Below, piece by piece: positions 27,878 to 36,900 of a DNA stretch of 64,000 nucleotides. This stretch comes from Pigmentiphaga litoralis (GTDB lineage Bacteria > Pseudomonadota > Gammaproteobacteria > Burkholderiales > Burkholderiaceae_B). Location of the stretch: NCBI RefSeq assembly GCF_014651835.1, contig NZ_BMXQ01000001.1:1812801-1876800 (forward strand), in the 5' to 3' direction. The stretch's first letter is position 1, and the number at the start of each line of letters is the position of its first letter. A program made the translations under genes and the position numbers. The notes beneath the pieces were generated by a model. That model did no database searches. It was not told the origin of the DNA and worked only from the letters and a program-made list of their open reading frames with translations.

Positions 27878-27898
27878 AAAATCTGGGATAGCGGCTGA

Positions 27899-29152
27899 AT
27901 GACCGAGACGAAACGAAAGAACTCGCAGGGCGACCTGGATGACCTCCAGATCAAGAATTGGATTCGGGGCGGTAAAGCCTTGGCTCGGTCGGACGGCGGC
28001 GGCCTGACCTTCACGTTATCTGCGGCCGGCACAGCAACATGGGTTCTGCGCTACCGCGTGCCTGGTGGTCGGCGAGAGCTGACCATCGGCAACTACCCCG
28101 ACATCTCTCTGGCTGAAGCGCGCAAGGCCGCGCGTGCAAAACGAGCTGCCATCGACGGCGGCGCCGATCCCGCTATGGAAAAACGCCGTGAGCGCTCCAA
28201 GGCGATCGCCGACTGGACTGTGCGCCAGCTGACTGACGACTATGAAGAAAAGGTGCTCGTCACCAAGTCCGGCAGCACTCAACGCAGCTACACGCGGCAC
28301 CTGAAGCGGCTGCGGCACAAACTGGGGCCAATGCGGGTAAAAGAGGTTGAGCCTCAAGACGTCATCAGCGTCATCGAGAATGCGGGGCTCACGTGGACTG
28401 AGGCAAACATGCTGCGCGTCACAGCTGCCGTGCTTTTCAAGCATGCTGTTGGCAAGAAGATGATCGTTCGGTCCCCAGCGGCTGGCATCTCACTTGAGGC
28501 CATGCTCGGCAAGCGTCCCGACATTCGAAAGCGGCTGATGATGACGGCAGACGAACTGCACGTGATCCTGAACGCCGACATGTCCCGCCCCAATTTGCTC
28601 GCAGTCCGCATCCTATTTGCGACCGCACCTCGGGTCAGCGAGCTTTACACCGCCCGGTGGGAACACGTTGATCTGACGAACGCTTGCTGGCACATCCCCG
28701 CGTCAAAGACCGGTCCCGCCATGGACGTGCCTCTGGCGCCGATAGTGGTCGAGTGGTTTTGCGAGTTGCGCGAGTTGGCGATGGATTCTGAGCACGTGCT
28801 ACCTGCACGGGCGTACGCCAGGAGGGATCGCCAGGGTGGCGACACCCACATCAACCAAAACACCATCGGCGGAGCGATCAACTGGTGGATCGAAACCAGC
28901 GCGCCAGCAGTGCGCCGGTTCACGCCTCACGATGCCCGGTCGACAGCGAAAAGTCATCTGCGCGCACTTGGGATCACGCGCGAGATTTCGGAGATGTGCC
29001 TGAACCACAAGCTGGCCGGCATCGAAGGCATCTACGACCGGTACAACTACTTTGAAGAGAGACGCGTAGCGTTAACGCGGCTTGCTGCCTTTCTTGTCGA
29101 TTGCATGGACGGCCGGCCGCACAACGTCGTGCCTCTAAAACGCGCCAGCTGA
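27899..29152 (+). CDS. int: Tyrosine recombinase/prophage integrase (P4-type with DUF4102 arm domain)
   Basis: 417 aa. The N-terminal DUF4102 arm-binding domain shows GGLTFTLSAAGTATWVLRYR and ELTIGNYPDISLAEARKAAR. The catalytic domain shows the first Arg in ATAPRVSELYTARW, the box II HDARSTAKSHL, LNHK, and the nucleophile Tyr in YDRYNYFEERR. All expected catalytic residues are present. Only 173 bp separate it from rng. It sits beside the lysis/tail end of the prophage rather than beside cI. Confidence 0.95.
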   Translation: MTETKRKNSQGDLDDLQIKNWIRGGKALARSDGGGLTFTLSAAGTATWVLRYRVPGGRRELTIGNYPDISLAEARKAARAKRAAIDGGADPAMEKRRERSKAIADWTVRQLTDDYEEKVLVTKSGSTQRSYTRHLKRLRHKLGPMRVKEVEPQDVISVIENAGLTWTEANMLRVTAAVLFKHAVGKKMIVRSPAAGISLEAMLGKRPDIRKRLMMTADELHVILNADMSRPNLLAVRILFATAPRVSELYTARWEHVDLTNACWHIPASKTGPAMDVPLAPIVVEWFCELRELAMDSEHVLPARAYARRDRQGGDTHINQNTIGGAINWWIETSAPAVRRFTPHDARSTAKSHLRALGITREISEMCLNHKLAGIEGIYDRYNYFEERRVALTRLAAFLVDCMDGRPHNVVPLKRAS

Positions 29153-29171
29153 TTAAATCGGGGCTAAATTG

Positions 29172-29240
29172 GCCCGTCCAAAAACGGGCACGGGTAACTG
29201 GTTCGGACGACCAGTCTGCGTCGAACCAGCCTCAGCGTTT
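29172..29240 (+). terminator. Hairpins downstream of the integrase (possible terminator)
   Basis: Two hairpins lie just past the int stop: GCCCGT/ACGGGC (29172-29189) and CTGGTTCG/CGAACCAG (29198-29229), the latter followed a few bases on by a T-run. They could end int transcription; alternatively they are att-related symmetry. Confidence 0.35.
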
Positions 29241-29306
29241 TTCAACAAGCCCCCATGCCGGTGCTAATCTGAAAGTATTCTTCCAGAAAGCATATAAGGG
29301 AACCTT

Positions 29307-29681
29307 ATGACCGATACATTCGTCCGCTTAAATAAAAGTGGTCACTTTGAGTCGACTGATTGCCCCATCGAAGTTCGACGCGATGGTGACTGGCGCGAAG
29401 CACTTTTCAATGCTGGTTACCGAGAGGAACTGGTCTGCGAGCAGCCCGATGATGGCGAAGTGAAACTATGGATCCGGGACGAATTGCCCAGGTTTCTCGT
29501 CGATATTTGGGGCAGTGAAAATCAGATTGCTTGCGTGATTGCAGACGGCACAGTCCACCTACTCGAGACGCTCAGAGGCCTTGGCCCGATTATCGCGCTG
29601 GTTCAGGCCGCGCACGTGACATCGCAACGCATTGACGCCTCGACAGGCATGGCCAAAATGTTATCTGACATGGACAAATAG
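29307..29681 (+). CDS. Hypothetical protein, prophage accessory gene
   Basis: 124 aa, mostly soluble and acidic, no recognised domain. AAGGGAACC lies just before the ATG, a good ribosome site, and base composition is lower in GC than the structural genes. The N-terminus (FVRLNKSGHFESTDCPIEV) and central WIRDELPRFLVDIWG give no family match I can name. Between the integrase and the lysis end, a usual place for morons. Confidence 0.65.
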   Translation: MTDTFVRLNKSGHFESTDCPIEVRRDGDWREALFNAGYREELVCEQPDDGEVKLWIRDELPRFLVDIWGSENQIACVIADGTVHLLETLRGLGPIIALVQAAHVTSQRIDASTGMAKMLSDMDK

Positions 29682-29718
29682 TGGAAGCTGGGCCCTCCTT
29701 TCTTCGTCGCCACTGAGC

Positions 29719-30066
29719 ATGTTTACCGTCATTCAACGCACCCACCGCGCCGGCAAACCGGTCGATCCCGCCATGCTCGAACGGCCGATGGCGGGCACGA
29801 TTGTGCGTCAGGCGAGGTACGACGCCCAAGCCCGGCGCCAGCAGGTGTTCATGGAATTCACCCCGCTGCCGGACCCGAGCAAGGTGCTCTTCCAGGAGAA
29901 GCCCGGGGAATTGCTCGACCCGGTCCCCCTCGCCTTCGACAGCGTCCGCGGAATGATGATGACCGGTTTCGAGGTGATCAATGGCGGCCGGCATTACCAA
30001 GGCTGGTGGATCCGCTGGTATCCCGAGATGCCGCAGTGGTACGCCGACTTGATGACGCCGATGTGA
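29719..30066 (+). CDS. Hypothetical protein, prophage accessory gene
   Basis: 115 aa from ATG 29719 (MFTVIQRTHRAGKP); upstream in-frame sequence overlaps the preceding gene and looks non-coding. Contains QVFMEFTPLPDPSKVLFQEKPGE and a Trp-rich C-terminus (YQGWWIRWYPEMPQWYADL). No clear ribosome site. I do not recognise the family. Confidence 0.6.
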   Translation: MFTVIQRTHRAGKPVDPAMLERPMAGTIVRQARYDAQARRQQVFMEFTPLPDPSKVLFQEKPGELLDPVPLAFDSVRGMMMTGFEVINGGRHYQGWWIRWYPEMPQWYADLMTPM

Positions 30067-30162
30067 GATGTTGCTTCTCCCACATAGACGAAAGACGAGC
30101 TCACAATGTTCGACAGGTGCTTAAGCGTTCACTCGCGTGAGCGTCCTGCGCCTTTGCTTAGA

Positions 30163-30657
30163 TCAAGCAATAAGTGGCATCCCAATCATGTACGGCGGTA
30201 GCCCGTCAGGCCTGAATTGAACTAGTCGAGGCAAGTTGGCAACAACGTTGGCATCGGTTTGATTCTGAGCAAACCAATGTCGGCCAGCATTGACGACGTC
30301 AGTGCAGAACCTGATTGCATCAAGGTTTAGGCAGTCATTGATGATGATTCTGTGGAAGGTGTTGTTCTGAGCGTTCGGAACAGTGAAAAGGACACGCGCA
30401 TATTGACCACGCCCTCCGCCAAAGCGCCCTTGATGTACAACCCCACATCGCAGCGAATAGCAATCCACAGCCGTCAGGCTCTCATACTGTGCCGCTAAAT
30501 TCTCGTCGTACCATTGCCTGAACTTGGCCCCCGTGGCGACTCCGTCGTTTGAGCCGAGCGCCCCGCAGATGTCGGGAACCAGCAGCGCGGTGGTTATCGC
30601 AGAAAAATAGTTGTTAGAACGGAGGGTATTTTCTATCTCTGCAAAAATCATGTCCAT
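30163..30657 (-). CDS. HEPN-like hypothetical protein (candidate defence or lysogeny gene)
   Basis: 164 aa. The segment SLRCGVVHQG contains Arg70 and His75, an R-x4-H arrangement like the catalytic motif of HEPN RNases. It follows a helical N-terminal half (FSAITTALLVPDICGALGS). The C-terminal part (NNTFHRIIINDCLNLDAIRFC) looks conserved in unnamed phage and plasmid proteins I have seen of this type. Noticeably AT-richer than its neighbours, suggesting separate acquisition. Same strand as the lysis genes, 96 bp downstream of Rz, possibly with its own promoter. HEPN assignment is inference from motif and helical content. Confidence 0.65.
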   Translation of the reverse strand: MDMIFAEIENTLRSNNYFSAITTALLVPDICGALGSNDGVATGAKFRQWYDENLAAQYESLTAVDCYSLRCGVVHQGRFGGGRGQYARVLFTVPNAQNNTFHRIIINDCLNLDAIRFCTDVVNAGRHWFAQNQTDANVVANLPRLVQFRPDGLPPYMIGMPLIA

Positions 30658-30753
30658 GCTTAATCGCCTTTGGTTTGCGGACTATAAGCATTGCAGACTT
30701 CTGAGCAAAGATATACGGCAACGGCATCGGATATCGTCGGAACACAACGCCGG

Positions 30754-31281
30754 TCAGTGTTTCAGTGACTCGTACTGCCGCTCGCAGGTAAGCCCGGCGT
30801 CCCTACTTCGATCAAGCGCTGACGCCAGGATTCCCGCCGTGTCGTCAGATTCGCTGAACATGATGGCAAGCAGATCGAGGGAGTCTGCAGCTGGCGGGCC
30901 TCCGGCGCCAGCGGCGGGATCCGCGCCGGCGCTACGGTGACTGGCGGTGAAGGCGGCAAGCTGCCCGCGCAGGCGGTCACGCTCGCCAGCAGCGCGCACA
31001 GCATCAGCTTGGATAACGGCAATACGGTCTCGTGCTTCATTCTGGATCGTGTCCTTTTCGTCCTGCCTGCGTTCGCCCTCTTCCCGCTGGGCCGTCTCCG
31101 CCCGATAGGCGCGGTCCGAGTAGTCCTGCATGCCCTTGGCGTTGGTGGCAACCAGCGCGCTGTATTTCACCCCTTGCCGCCAAGCCTCGACCTTGTGTCC
31201 AGCAAAGGTGCCTGCCAACAGGCACACCCCGCATGCCGCGGCCAAACCCTTCCATCCAAACAGTGCCTTTACGAGGTCCAT
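30754..31281 (-). CDS. Rz: Rz-like inner membrane spanin
   Basis: 175 aa. One N-terminal transmembrane helix (GLAAACGVCLLAGTFAGH) followed by a long charged coiled coil (about 50-110) and a C-terminal region containing Cys. That is the i-spanin layout, which joins with Rz1 to fuse inner and outer membranes at lysis. Overlaps the endolysin by 13 bp, and a lipoprotein frame is nested inside. Confidence 0.85.
   Translation of the reverse strand: MDLVKALFGWKGLAAACGVCLLAGTFAGHKVEAWRQGVKYSALVATNAKGMQDYSDRAYRAETAQREEGERRQDEKDTIQNEARDRIAVIQADAVRAAGERDRLRGQLAAFTASHRSAGADPAAGAGGPPAADSLDLLAIMFSESDDTAGILASALDRSRDAGLTCERQYESLKH
30762..31040 (-). CDS. Rz1: Rz1-like outer membrane spanin lipoprotein, nested in Rz
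   Basis: 92 aa in another frame wholly inside the Rz gene, from ATG 31040. The signal LMLCALLASVTAC has a lipobox with Cys at about residue 21, then Pro-rich GSLPPSPPVTVAPARIPPL, typical of Rz1 o-spanins. Embedded organisation as in lambda. No strong ribosome site, which is common for nested spanins. Confidence 0.8.
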   Translation of the reverse strand: MKHETVLPLSKLMLCALLASVTACAGSLPPSPPVTVAPARIPPLAPEARQLQTPSICLPSCSANLTTRRESWRQRLIEVGTPGLPASGSTSH

Positions 31282-31847
31282 ACGACACCCAGCGCCTTTT
31301 GAGCGTCGGCCAACAGCCGCTGCCGATCGGCAAGGCCATTCAACCCGCCGTTGATCCGCCGCGTGATGGTAATGAACTCGTTTTGATCAGCGAGCGCGTT
31401 GAGCTTGCGCGAGTCCCAAAACCATCCGGCCGACAGTGCCGCCCACGGCGCCTGCTCAAGTGCCACCGGGTCGGCAGCAAAGTCAGGCACGTTCGCCATG
31501 ATCTTGCGCAGCTCGTCGCGCACCTGGCCGTAATTCGATCGTCCCGTCATCTGAATTAGCCCGCGGCCCATGTACCGTTTGCCGTCGCCTGGCTGCGTGT
31601 TGCCGAGATCCTTGCGACCCTCATAGCGCACCTGCGCCGGCGTCGGGCCCCAGATCTCCCGGACGTAGCGCAGCCCGCCCGACTCGTGGCCCAACTGAGC
31701 GACAAACGGTGCGACCCGCGGCGGTGTGTCGATCCCAAACAGCGTGCATGTATCGCGCAATGGTTGCAGCCAAGCGGCCGCACGCTCGGCGTTGCACCCA
31801 GTGCCAGCCCGCAATACTTCGAGGGTGATCAGGTCAGACATTTTCAT
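31269..31847 (-). CDS. Endolysin, glycoside hydrolase family 19 (chitinase-like lysozyme)
   Basis: 192 aa. GH19 features: FVAQLGHESGGLRYVREIW with the catalytic Glu, then KRYMGRGLIQMTGRSNY, and PWAALSAGWFW. Cleaves peptidoglycan glycan. No signal sequence is seen, so release depends on the upstream holins. GGAG lies 8 nt before ATG 31847. Overlaps the holin-like gene by 14 bp. Confidence 0.92.
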   Translation of the reverse strand: MKMSDLITLEVLRAGTGCNAERAAAWLQPLRDTCTLFGIDTPPRVAPFVAQLGHESGGLRYVREIWGPTPAQVRYEGRKDLGNTQPGDGKRYMGRGLIQMTGRSNYGQVRDELRKIMANVPDFAADPVALEQAPWAALSAGWFWDSRKLNALADQNEFITITRRINGGLNGLADRQRLLADAQKALGVVWTS

Positions 31848-32121
31848 TGCTGTATCTCCGCGTGTGTTTTGCGGCGATCGCCAGCACGTAGCCGGCGAGT
31901 GCCACGGATAGAGCGGTTCCGCCGTCGGATGCCCAGCCAGCAGAGACGACGCGCCAAGCAGTGCCGAATGCGGTGATCGATATGGCGCTCAGGCCGATGC
32001 GTTCCGAGAGCGTGTCGTTGATCTGCGGCGCGAAGATGGCCAACCCGGCGCCGACGGCGACGATCAGCCAGCAGATGAACGCGAGCACCGCCTTCACGGT
32101 GATGATGATGGTGTCGTCCAT
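31834..32121 (-). CDS. Holin-like membrane protein
   Basis: 95 aa. Three hydrophobic segments: VKAVLAFICWLIVAVGAGLAIF, ISITAFGTAWRVV and TALSVALAGYVLAIAA, ending in a basic tail. GGGAGG lies 9 nt before ATG 32121. Placed directly before the endolysin, where a holin or antiholin is expected. No named family recognised with certainty. Confidence 0.7.
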   Translation of the reverse strand: MDDTIIITVKAVLAFICWLIVAVGAGLAIFAPQINDTLSERIGLSAISITAFGTAWRVVSAGWASDGGTALSVALAGYVLAIAAKHTRRYSNENV

Positions 32122-32122
32122 G

Positions 32123-32437
32123 TCACGTCCCTCCCGTGCGACCGCGGATGCGGTCAATGACTGCCTGCCACATCAGCGCGATCGGAACGGCCTGCACGCC
32201 CTCCCACGCTCGACTTACGATTGCCATCCCGAATACTCCAAGCAGGAATCCAGTCAGGCCCTCCGGCATCCCGGTGAGGTGGGCGACGTGCGGCGCAGCG
32301 TAATAGCTCACCAGCGAACCGCTGGCTGCCATGCTGATGCGCGCCAGCAGCGAGCCTTGCAGGTAGCGCATGCTGACGAGAGCGCCAGCTACGCCCGCCA
32401 GCTTCACCGCCAGGCCGTCTATGTTGAATTCCGTCAT
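32123..32437 (-). CDS. Putative phage holin or second holin component
   Basis: 104 aa from ATG 32437 (MTEFNIDGLAVKL). Hydrophobic stretches at about residues 30-60 and 65-85. Next to the other small membrane protein, giving the usual holin/antiholin pair. Begins just after a terminator hairpin, so lysis genes may have their own promoter or need antitermination. Confidence 0.7.
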   Translation of the reverse strand: MTEFNIDGLAVKLAGVAGALVSMRYLQGSLLARISMAASGSLVSYYAAPHVAHLTGMPEGLTGFLLGVFGMAIVSRAWEGVQAVPIALMWQAVIDRIRGRTGGT

Positions 32438-32453
32438 TGATTCCTGCCGACAA

Positions 32454-32476
32454 GAAAAAGCCCGCGCACGGCGGGC
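32454..32476 (-). terminator. Terminator-like hairpin after the tail fibre gene
   Basis: GCCCGC (32460-32465) pairs with GCGGGC (32471-32476); the A5 run at 32455-32459 gives a U-tract on the minus strand. Lies 24 bp beyond the fibre stop. Confidence 0.75.
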
Positions 32477-32499
32477 TGGTGGTCGAATAAAACGCGTTG

Positions 32500-33564
32500 T
32501 CACGGTGCGGCCAGGCTCTGGCGCGGCACCTGGATTGGAGAGTTCAGTAGCCCTGCGTTGGCTGCGGTCATCATCGACCAGTCGCGCACCTGCGGGTCGC
32601 CCGTGCCGTTGCCGACGACTGCGGCATCAGTCACGACGAACTGCCCGCGGCCGAAGTCGCCTTCGATGGCCCACCCGCTGTAGCCGTCGGCGAAGCTGCC
32701 GAACGTCACCGTGACCGGCACGTCGCCGTTGTTCATGTAGCCCCACTTCGCCACGTACGGGTCGCGGCTGGCGACTATGCGGTAAACACTCAGGTTCACC
32801 ACCCCGCCCTTGCACGTGCCGAACAGCCGGAACGCATAGTCGAGCCAGTCTTGCCAGACGGCCGTCTTGACCAAGATGGCGGTGGCGCCATCGCTGGCGA
32901 TCGATGCCGGGTACAGCGATGCCTTGCCGTTGCCCTCGCCCTGAGTGTCGCGAATGACACCTGGCGTGCTGCCAGCGGCGATCTTCATCCGCTGCACCAG
33001 GCCGCCGCTGGCATCCAATGTGGCAACGCCATTGGCCGCGCCCTTCATCGACTCACGTAACGCGATGTCATCGGCAAAGTGCTGCTGGATCAGCTCGTTG
33101 ACCTGGTCGTCCGTGATGGGCGGGTTCTCTGCCAGGTATGCAGCGACGGCCGCCGCGATCTGCATGCCAGTCGGGCCGGGTGCAGGGTTGAGCGTCATGT
33201 AGGCCTCGACCTGCGCGCGCACCTGTTCGTTCGTCGCGTCCTTCCCTGGGTCGCCGTTCTTGATCGGGTGCGCCTGCAGGTAGGCCTGCACTGCGCCCGC
33301 GATCTGCTCCGGCGTAGCGTTGTCGCCAGCCTTGGGCGGACTGGCAAGGAGCGCAGCTGTCACCGCGGCAGCGATCTGCTCGGTTGTCGGGCCCGGCGCT
33401 GGGTGCTCCGCCATGTAAGCGTCAACCTCAGCCCGGATCTGCTCAGGTGTCGGCCCCACGCCCGGCCCTGAGGCCGCCGGCGTGGTCGTCGTCACCTTGA
33501 TGACGCTCCGAGCCGCGGCGCGCGCGGTCACCACCGGCGCCAGCTCCCTGATCGTTACCTTCAT
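32500..33564 (-). CDS. Tail fibre protein with internal helical repeats
   Basis: 354 aa. About residues 38-155 hold five imperfect repeats of about 20-30 aa with the pattern T-x-E-Q-I-x-A-A-V-x-A-Y-L/M-x-x-x-P, some joined by GPGVGPTP- or NGDPGK-type linkers. The remainder is a beta-rich domain (GFARGQ/YSGWAIEGDFGRGQ region) that probably makes the receptor-binding tip. The repeats suggest a trimeric stalk. Overlaps the previous gene by 4 bp. Confidence 0.75.
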   Translation of the reverse strand: MKVTIRELAPVVTARAAARSVIKVTTTTPAASGPGVGPTPEQIRAEVDAYMAEHPAPGPTTEQIAAAVTAALLASPPKAGDNATPEQIAGAVQAYLQAHPIKNGDPGKDATNEQVRAQVEAYMTLNPAPGPTGMQIAAAVAAYLAENPPITDDQVNELIQQHFADDIALRESMKGAANGVATLDASGGLVQRMKIAAGSTPGVIRDTQGEGNGKASLYPASIASDGATAILVKTAVWQDWLDYAFRLFGTCKGGVVNLSVYRIVASRDPYVAKWGYMNNGDVPVTVTFGSFADGYSGWAIEGDFGRGQFVVTDAAVVGNGTGDPQVRDWSMMTAANAGLLNSPIQVPRQSLAAP

Positions 33565-33902
33565 CGTGTGACCTCTGCCAGCACTTGGTAGCTGCCGCCG
33601 ATGATCTTCGTCACGACGCCTGTCGAGAGCTTGACCTCAAGGTCGTACACCCCCGATCTGACCGGCAGTGCGGCGGTTACCTCGGCGGACAGGGACAAGA
33701 TGATCTTCCCGGCCTGCTCGATTTTGATGCGCTCGTTCTCCGTGCTGAGCTCGGCCACGAGCACAGCGCTGCTCGGGAACGGGCGCAGCTGCATCTTTGC
33801 GGTCGCGCCAGTGAGATCAACCGGCTGATCCTGCTCGTCCTGCAGCAAGATTTCGAGCGCCCAGGTGTCGCCCTGTTGAATGCGCAGAAGGCGTTCTTCC
33901 AT
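33561..33902 (-). CDS. Phage tail-associated protein, Ig-like/BppU-like fold (hypothetical)
   Basis: 113 aa from ATG 33902. Pattern RIQQGDTWALEILLQDEQDQPVDLTGATAKMQLR and YDLEVKLSTGVVTKIIGG is an all-beta sequence of the type found in small fibre-attachment proteins. Couples to the tail fibre by ATGA overlap. Function inferred from position. Confidence 0.7.
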   Translation of the reverse strand: MEERLLRIQQGDTWALEILLQDEQDQPVDLTGATAKMQLRPFPSSAVLVAELSTENERIKIEQAGKIILSLSAEVTAALPVRSGVYDLEVKLSTGVVTKIIGGSYQVLAEVTR

Positions 33903-33915
33903 CGTCAATCCAAAG

Positions 33916-33938
33916 AAAAGGCCCGCGCGCGGCGGGCC
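33916..33938 (-). terminator. Terminator-like hairpin after the tail tip gene
   Basis: GGCCCGC (33920-33926) pairs with GCGGGCC (33932-33938), with A4 at 33916-33919 giving a U-tract on the minus strand, 17 bp beyond the tail-tip stop. Confidence 0.75.
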
Positions 33939-33954
33939 GTGTTGTTGCTTATGG

Positions 33955-36900
33955 TCAGTCGCCGCCGCCGGTATCCGGGGGCGCCTGATACTGCACCGTC
34001 GTCGTCGGCGAAGAGTTGCCCCATAGATCCACGCAGCGAAGCGAAAACACCACGTCCCCATTCGTTCCCAGCGGCAACGGCACGTCCACATACGGCTCGC
34101 CGTTTGGCAGCCCGCTCCAGTTAAAGCCAGGGAAGTCGCCCACGGACGGCGCCGTGATGTAGTGCCGCGCCGCGTCGCTGGCCGTGGACCAGACCAGGCG
34201 CAGCGCCAAGCCAGACTGCGCCTGGACGACCGTGCCCCCCGGTGCCGCCGGCGCGCTGTTGGTGACGGTGATCGATGCCTCGGCAGACGGCCCGGCCACG
34301 TTCACCTCGAGTACGGTGAAGGTCACCTCGGGGCTGACCGCACTGCTTGCGACGGCGTCGTCATACGTCCACTCGATCACGAAGTTGGTCGTGTTGAACT
34401 CGCGCCGCATGACGCCGCCAGTCCACACGCGGATGGTCCGAAAGTCGCCGCGTGCGTTGCTGATGTTGACCCGCACCGCCTTGCCAGCCCACGCCTCCTG
34501 CAGGGTAAGCGTTGGCGCCGGCGGCGGCATCGTCATTTCGCTGATGACGCCAGTCCAGTAGGCCCACGGCCCAGGCATGGCGCCGATCGCGCGCGCTCGG
34601 ACGTGCCAGGTACCCACGCTGAGCGTGGTGCTGATGCTCGGCGTGGTGGCTGAGCCGAGCAGCGCCCAGGTCAGGTTGTCCGAGCTTGCTTCGAACTCAT
34701 ATCGCTCTGCACCGCGGGCGGCCGTGGCCGTCACCGTCTGCTGCCCGTTGACCGACCCCCCCACCACGGACACCGATGCCACCACCGGAGCCGCCGTCAC
34801 GCCCGGCAGCAGCGAAGCCGGTGCCGGTGGCGGAGCCGATCCGCCCTGTTCCGCCTCATGCACCGAAGGCGCGTAATTCGTCAGGCGCAGCTTTACCTTG
34901 CCGTCCTCGTCCGGCTCGGCTGCGAGCATCACGCAGTCCAGGCCGCGGCGCTCGCCGGGCCCGAACACGTAAATGGTAGGCTCCGACCGCCGCCCATCCG
35001 AAACGTACATCGCACGCCGCACCCCTTCGGCCGCAACAACCACGCACGAGAACTCGTCGGGTCCGGGCGTGACCAGGTACGGACCGTCTGCCGATCCATT
35101 GCGCCGGCGCAGCGCCAAGTAGTGCGATTCAGCGCCGAACCACTGCAAGGGCTCGCTTGTGCGCAGCAGGCCGCTCACCGGATCGAACTGCTCGACTTGG
35201 CCGGATAGGCCCCACTGAGGGACGTCGTGACTCACCGCTACGAACCCGCCGTATCGCGGGATGTTGCCTTCCATCTCGGTCGCGAAACTGACCGCACGGC
35301 GCTGGTCACGATTGGCCGCGGCCATCGAGATGCCTTCACGCCATGCCTGATCGCGGTTGGTGATACCCCAGAACTGCACGTTGGCCGCCTTGTTGGCCGT
35401 GCCGCCCTGCAAGATGCACGGCACCTGCGCCGGCTTCCAGGTCTGCGGGTCGGTGTACTCGACCACCACGTGATCGGCCGCGTCCACATCCGGAAAGGCA
35501 TAGTCGATGGCGAACGATCGGGCCGCCATGTTGTGCGGCGTGAAGACGGCCTCGCGAATGGTTTTCGGCTCGGTCCGCACCACATCGATCACGCCGGCGT
35601 AATACATCGGCACCGCGCGGCCCACGCGAGCGATTTGCGTTACCGCGTCCCACAGGGTGGACGTAGTGTCGAACACGCCGTCGCAGTAATCGCCACGGGC
35701 TGCCCATACACCTGCCAGGCGCAGCAACTCGTCGAGGTTGATGCGCTTATCCGGCAGGCCGCGACCGTACGTCGTGTTGCGGAACGCGTCCGCAATCGCC
35801 CAGGCTGGGTTTCGGGTGGCTACAGGCTCCGACCAGGTCGCGCCGTCCCACACTGGCAGCTTGCGCGTGCCGAGCACGTTCACCCGGCGCGCGGTGTTGC
35901 CGTTCAGGTTGTTGGTCGCCTTGATGACCATTGCCAGCAAGGTGACATCGCCGTAATAGCTCTGGCTTGGCAGGTAGGCACGCATGCCGGCCCAATACAG
36001 CGTATTGCTGGCGCGCGAGTCCAGCGCCTTGTCGCCCACGCGGCGCACGCGCACCTGGTACCGGCCTGGCGGTACCGGATAGCGGCGCGAGATGACCTGT
36101 GCCTTGTCAGTGGCCATGGTCAGCGTCTCGCCGCCGATGGCCAGCCAATCGCCCGCGCCGGCACCAGTACCGTCGACCCGCTGCGCCTGGACTTCAAACG
36201 TCATCGACAGCGCATCCAGCCCGCCGCTGTCGTTGGCGTAGAACAGGCCCTGGTAGCTGAAGTCGATCGCGATCCAGTTCGCCTCGGTGTTGGCGGGGTT
36301 CACCACATACGGGCCTTTCCAGCCGTCGCCGACGTTCGCCTCATTGGCCGCCAGCAGTTCTAGGTTCTGCACGGCGTCGCTCGTCACGACGTTGTCAGGG
36401 AACAGCGTCACGGCGCCACCGGGCTTGATGACCTCGTACTGCACCTCTCCGAACGAGGTGATGTCGGTGTCCTCGATCCGGATCTTGTCGATCTCGATCT
36501 CGCCCTGCGTCAGGCAGAACAGCTGATACAGGTACTGCTCGTTGCCGATGTTCTCGACATACGGTTGGGCAGCAAAGTCCGGGTACAGCCGAAACCGGCC
36601 ATACAGCACTGGGATGGCCTCCAGCAGCCGGGCGGCATTGCCCTGCGCGCCCACTGTGTACGTCGGGCTTGCAGCCTCCCGCGCCGTCGCCGATGCCGCC
36701 TTTGGCGGGGGTAAAAGCGCGTTGATCAGAAGCGAGCCCGCCAGCATCACACCCGCGCTCAGCAGCGCGCCGGCGGTGGATGCAACCACCGCGCCATTTG
36801 CGAGCGTCATGGTCAGCCCAGCCAGATACGGGGCGTAGATCGACGCGGCGATCAGCGCCACCTGCAAGACGACCTGCAGCGGGTTCGATCCACCACCGCC

